Below are positions 61,819 through 64,000 of a DNA stretch of 64,000 bases, piece by piece. The position numbers and the translations under genes were made by a program. This DNA comes from Solobacterium sp. Lineage in GTDB: Bacteria; Bacillota_I; Bacilli_A; Erysipelotrichales; Erysipelotrichaceae. The stretch lies in NCBI GenBank assembly GCA_017404505.1, contig JAFRCE010000023.1, forward strand, positions 31,881-95,880, written 5' to 3'. The notes under the pieces were generated by a model. The model worked only from the letters and a program-made list of their open reading frames with translations. It ran no database searches and was not told the DNA's origin. Each line of letters opens with the position of its first letter. The stretch's first letter is position 1.

Positions 61819-62325
61819 CTTCATTGCTCCATTTATCATGGCTGATAATTCAGTACCGGATTCCTGCATTCCTCGTTTCATCCATTCATGGACCCAGCCA
61901 TAGATCATGTAAGCAATGGAAGATTTGAAATAAGCCAGAGGGTTCGGATCATCATCTTTGATATCAGCAGATGAGATGATTGTATCCATGATGATGCTGT
62001 CCAGCCCGGAATTATATAAAGTCATGTAGAATTCAGAATGATCTTTATAGTAACCCAACAATTCTGCATTGAAATCCAGATTGTTATCGGTGTTTCTGGC
62101 ATCATAATCCGTATGCCATTGATTAAACAGTCTTCTTTCTTCCTGGACCAGGATATCTTTTAAGTTGCTGTAATTGCGGTAGAAGGAAACTCTGGCGATT
62201 TCTGCTTTCTCAATGAAGTCGGATATGATGATGTCGTCGATATTCCGTGTTTTAAGCATTTCCAGGAGTGTATTTAACATTTGCTGGCGGACATATGTAT
62301 TTTTCTTTTCATTATAGGAATTCAT
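61810..62325 (-). CDS. TetR/AcrR-family regulator
   Basis: This 171-residue protein has an N-terminal helix-turn-helix (I-S-D-F-I-E-K-A-E-I-A-R-V-S-F-Y-R-N-Y) and an all-helical C-terminus. The ATG at 62325 follows GGGAGG. It is divergent from an esterase gene and a long palindrome lies between them, so it most likely represses that gene and itself until an unknown ligand binds. Confidence 0.83.
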   Translation of the reverse strand: MNSYNEKKNTYVRQQMLNTLLEMLKTRNIDDIIISDFIEKAEIARVSFYRNYSNLKDILVQEERRLFNQWHTDYDARNTDNNLDFNAELLGYYKDHSEFYMTLYNSGLDSIIMDTIISSADIKDDDPNPLAYFKSSIAYMIYGWVHEWMKRGMQESGTELSAMINGAMKRP

Positions 62326-62368
62326 AGATGATACAAAACCTCCCGTTTGTTTCATTTTAGATGAAACT

Positions 62369-62398
62369 ATTGTTACATCTATATCTAGATGATACAAT
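62369..62398. promoter_or_regulatory. 30-bp imperfect palindrome, likely TetR operator
   Basis: ATTGT at one end and ACAAT at the other, with CATCTA/TAGATG inside, form a near-symmetric site between the divergent tetR and esterase genes. A smaller palindrome GTTTCAT/ATGAAAC lies directly to its left at 62350-62368. Confidence 0.6.
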
Positions 62399-62429
62399 CG
62401 TGTCGTCTTGAGGTCAAGGAGTGAATGAC

Positions 62430-63584
62430 ATGAAAAAAGTGTTGAAGAAAATGTTGAAAGTTATGGGAATCCTCTGCCTGATCCTGTTGATCATTGCCGG
62501 ATGCGTTCTTAAATTTCTGCTGATATATCCTGAGATAGAAGAGAATCCGACGATTGGAAAATGGTATCGGGTATCAGATAAAGCTATGAAGGATTCCGAA
62601 GGAAATTCCTATCATGCTTTATTCAGAAAAGGATCAGAGAATAAAGTTATGGTCTATTTTGCCGGAGGCGGTGTGTCCGTGGATGAAATCAGTGCCAGAG
62701 AAGACACCTACAACACCAAAGAAGTATGGCCTGATTATCTGGCGAATGTCACCATGAATATGGGCGGTATCGCTTCAGATGTTGACGGCAGTCCTTTCAA
62801 AGACTGGACGCTGATCCTGTTTCCTTATGCGACGGGTGATTTCCATTCCGGGACAGGTGAATTTCATTATGTCGATACCGATGGGAAAGAGAAGATCCTC
62901 TATCACAACGGCTACAATAACTACACTTTGGCCATGAAGGAGATCATGGAGAAAGCCGGGATCGAGGATGCGGATACGGTATTGGTGACAGGTTATTCCG
63001 CAGGTGGATTTGCGACAGCGTTACTGTCCGATGATATTTACACCAATTACTTTCCGGATGCTCAAAACAAGAATGTTCTCGTCGATGCGGCGCTGATCGA
63101 ATATGACAACTGGAAATATACAGCTGAGAATGTCTGGGCAACGCCCAAAGAGATTTCGGATAAACTTACAACAGACAATCTGACTTTAGACTGTCTGCGG
63201 TCATTACGTGAGAAATACGGAGATGAGATCCATCTGATGTTTGACTGTTCCACCAGAGACGGTGATCTTGCAAAAGTGCAACATTCTCTTCAAAATGGAT
63301 TATCAATGCAGAACGATGTTGATGAATCGCAGGGTGATGAATTCCAGGAGACATTGAAGAATAATATTCCTCTGTTCAAGGAAGCCGGAGTCAGTCTTTT
63401 CATCTTTGACGGCGTTGCGTGGTACGATGATCCAAGAAATCTGACAGCACATACGATCATTTCAACACCTGCGGTGTGGCTTCCCTTTGAAGACCAGGGG
63501 CAGTCAGTATGCGGATGGCTATATGATTGTATCAATGGAAACCTGAAAGATTACGGAATAGACCTGGTCAACAAACAATATTAA
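62430..63584 (+). CDS. membrane-anchored pectinacetylesterase-like serine esterase
   Basis: This 384-residue protein has an N-terminal hydrophobic anchor (about 10-32). It then has V-Y-F-A-G-G-G as an oxyanion-hole motif near residue 70 and the nucleophile elbow G-Y-S-A-G-G-F near 190, with a late conserved D/H region, matching the pectinacetylesterase/NOTUM family. It would act outside the cell on acetylated or acylated polymers. The start at 62430 follows AAGGAG. It is ICE cargo under the adjacent TetR. Confidence 0.72.
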   Translation: MKKVLKKMLKVMGILCLILLIIAGCVLKFLLIYPEIEENPTIGKWYRVSDKAMKDSEGNSYHALFRKGSENKVMVYFAGGGVSVDEISAREDTYNTKEVWPDYLANVTMNMGGIASDVDGSPFKDWTLILFPYATGDFHSGTGEFHYVDTDGKEKILYHNGYNNYTLAMKEIMEKAGIEDADTVLVTGYSAGGFATALLSDDIYTNYFPDAQNKNVLVDAALIEYDNWKYTAENVWATPKEISDKLTTDNLTLDCLRSLREKYGDEIHLMFDCSTRDGDLAKVQHSLQNGLSMQNDVDESQGDEFQETLKNNIPLFKEAGVSLFIFDGVAWYDDPRNLTAHTIISTPAVWLPFEDQGQSVCGWLYDCINGNLKDYGIDLVNKQY

Positions 63585-63611
63585 TTTCTGAATACCGAAT
63601 ATCCGATACAT

Positions 63612-63643
63612 GCCGGTGCTTTTCATGAGTTACCGGCTTTTTC
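63612..63643 (+). terminator. terminator of the esterase gene
   Basis: GCCGGT pairs with ACCGGC and is followed by T5. Confidence 0.75.
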
Positions 63644-63742
63644 TATGCCCATTTGTCTGCAGGTGCACATGTGGACCGATGGTCATGAATCAATCGCTTG
63701 AAGCCATAACTTCAGGAAATCAGAAAAGGAGGATATTCATTT

Positions 63743-63883
63743 ATGGCATTTTTCAACAGCGCAGTAGGTGTACTGCAGACACTCGTTATCGCACTTGGTG
63801 CAGGCCTTGGAATTTGGGGTGTTGTCAACCTCATGGAAGGCTACGGCAATGACAACCCGGGTGCCAATGCTCATGTACGGTAA
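63743..63883 (+). pseudogene. maff2 gene, 3'-interrupted
   Basis: The 46 codons start M-A-F-F-N-S-A-V-G-V-L-Q and reach G-Y-G-N-D-N-P-G-A before changing to unrelated sequence and a stop at 63881. Maff2 is a small membrane protein normally found after virD4 in such ICEs and is a known target of serine-recombinase elements. AGGAGG precedes the start. Confidence 0.82.
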
Positions 63884-64000
63884 GGAAGCAAGCAACCGAA
63901 AACAAGAGATAGACCGCCAGCACTACACTATTCCGAACCAAAGACCAAAAGATAAGCATTGTGGGAAAATCTAAACTTTTGGATTTTCCTACAATGCCAA
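63866..64000. mobile_element. left edge of a third mobile element inserted in maff2
   Basis: From about codon 41 of maff2 the sequence is unrelated, and a strong hairpin follows, as at the start of the other two elements in this window. The rest lies beyond 64000. Confidence 0.6.
63956..63997 (+). promoter_or_regulatory. leader hairpin at the third element edge
   Basis: A 16-bp stem (GCATTGTGGGAAAATC with GATTTTCCTACAATGC, one G-T pair) around a 10-nt loop ends 3 nt before the window edge. Confidence 0.55.

Larger units (their letters stand above)
42920..64000. mobile_element. Tn1549/Tn5252-like ICE inserted in rlmD, right end beyond window
   Basis: After rlmD the gene order repA-parA-parB-pcfB-virD4-maff2 is that of Gram-positive ICEs. 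Ribosome sites here are mostly strong GGAGG, unlike many chromosomal genes in the window. The element is broken by a 13-kb element inside virD4 and by another inside maff2, and carries a tetR-esterase pair between virD4 and maff2. Its transfer apparatus beyond maff2 and its integrase are not in view. Confidence 0.75.

Overview
The window reads as a mid-GC Bacillota chromosome, most likely an Erysipelotrichales-type gut anaerobe. The evidence is the low-GC Gram-positive synteny (ftsE-ftsX-ctp-uvrB; pcrA-ligA followed by an rlmD-type methyltransferase), a tryptophan T-box in front of a TrpXYZ transporter, and a Tn1549/Tn5252-like ICE. The genus is an inference from gene content, not from a marker gene.

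Region 1 (1-42953) is core chromosome. It runs: two SDR-fold oxidoreductases, a tRNA-Leu with a truncated tRNA-Leu beside it, an ATP-grasp/esterase pair, chorismate mutase, an amino-acid ABC importer with an M20 peptidase, a mannitol dehydrogenase-family enzyme, the T-box/trpXYZ unit, ybaK, vanZ, yitT, ftsEX, a PDZ-S41 protease, uvrB, an aminotransferase with an Lrp regulator, a GNAT-nitroreductase fusion, tRNA-Leu(GAG) and typA. Then come an approximately 470-nt candidate structured RNA, a DJ-1/DUF1349/PepT/phosphofructokinase group, a thioredoxin-like lipoprotein, a GNAT protein, cardiolipin synthase, patatin, VanY/RluA/rRNA methylase, pcrA, ligA with an in-frame amber stop, an acidic-tail membrane protein and rlmD. 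At least six chromosomal genes have a TATAAT-like box only 6-7 nt before the start codon and no Shine-Dalgarno sequence, so leaderless mRNAs look common here.

Region 2 (about 42954-64000) is a set of nested mobile elements. An ICE sits at the 3' end of rlmD and carries repA, parA, parB, two small genes, pcfB and virD4, then a TetR regulator with a pectinacetylesterase-like enzyme as cargo, then maff2. A second element of about 13.0 kb, of the Tn4451/TnpX type, is inserted inside virD4 exactly after the DPK codons (junctions 47490-47493 and 60489-60492). It carries a large serine recombinase with an unusual repetitive tail, TnpV, a small membrane protein, a MobV relaxase with a candidate oriT, a CHC2 primase-like protein, a VirE-type helicase with iteron-like repeats downstream, and TnpW. 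A third element begins inside maff2 and runs off the window.

The 13-kb element carries an AT-richer cargo block (51440-55875): a ribbon-helix-helix-type protein, a C5 DNA methylase, a NotI-family restriction enzyme, a zinc-ribbon coiled-coil protein and an SPFH/Band 7 protein with a C-terminal GYF_2 domain. A rare-cutter restriction-modification pair directly joined to a membrane-scaffold pair is the best candidate here for an undescribed system. The recombinase tail, the candidate large RNA and the interrupted ligA are the next most interesting observations.
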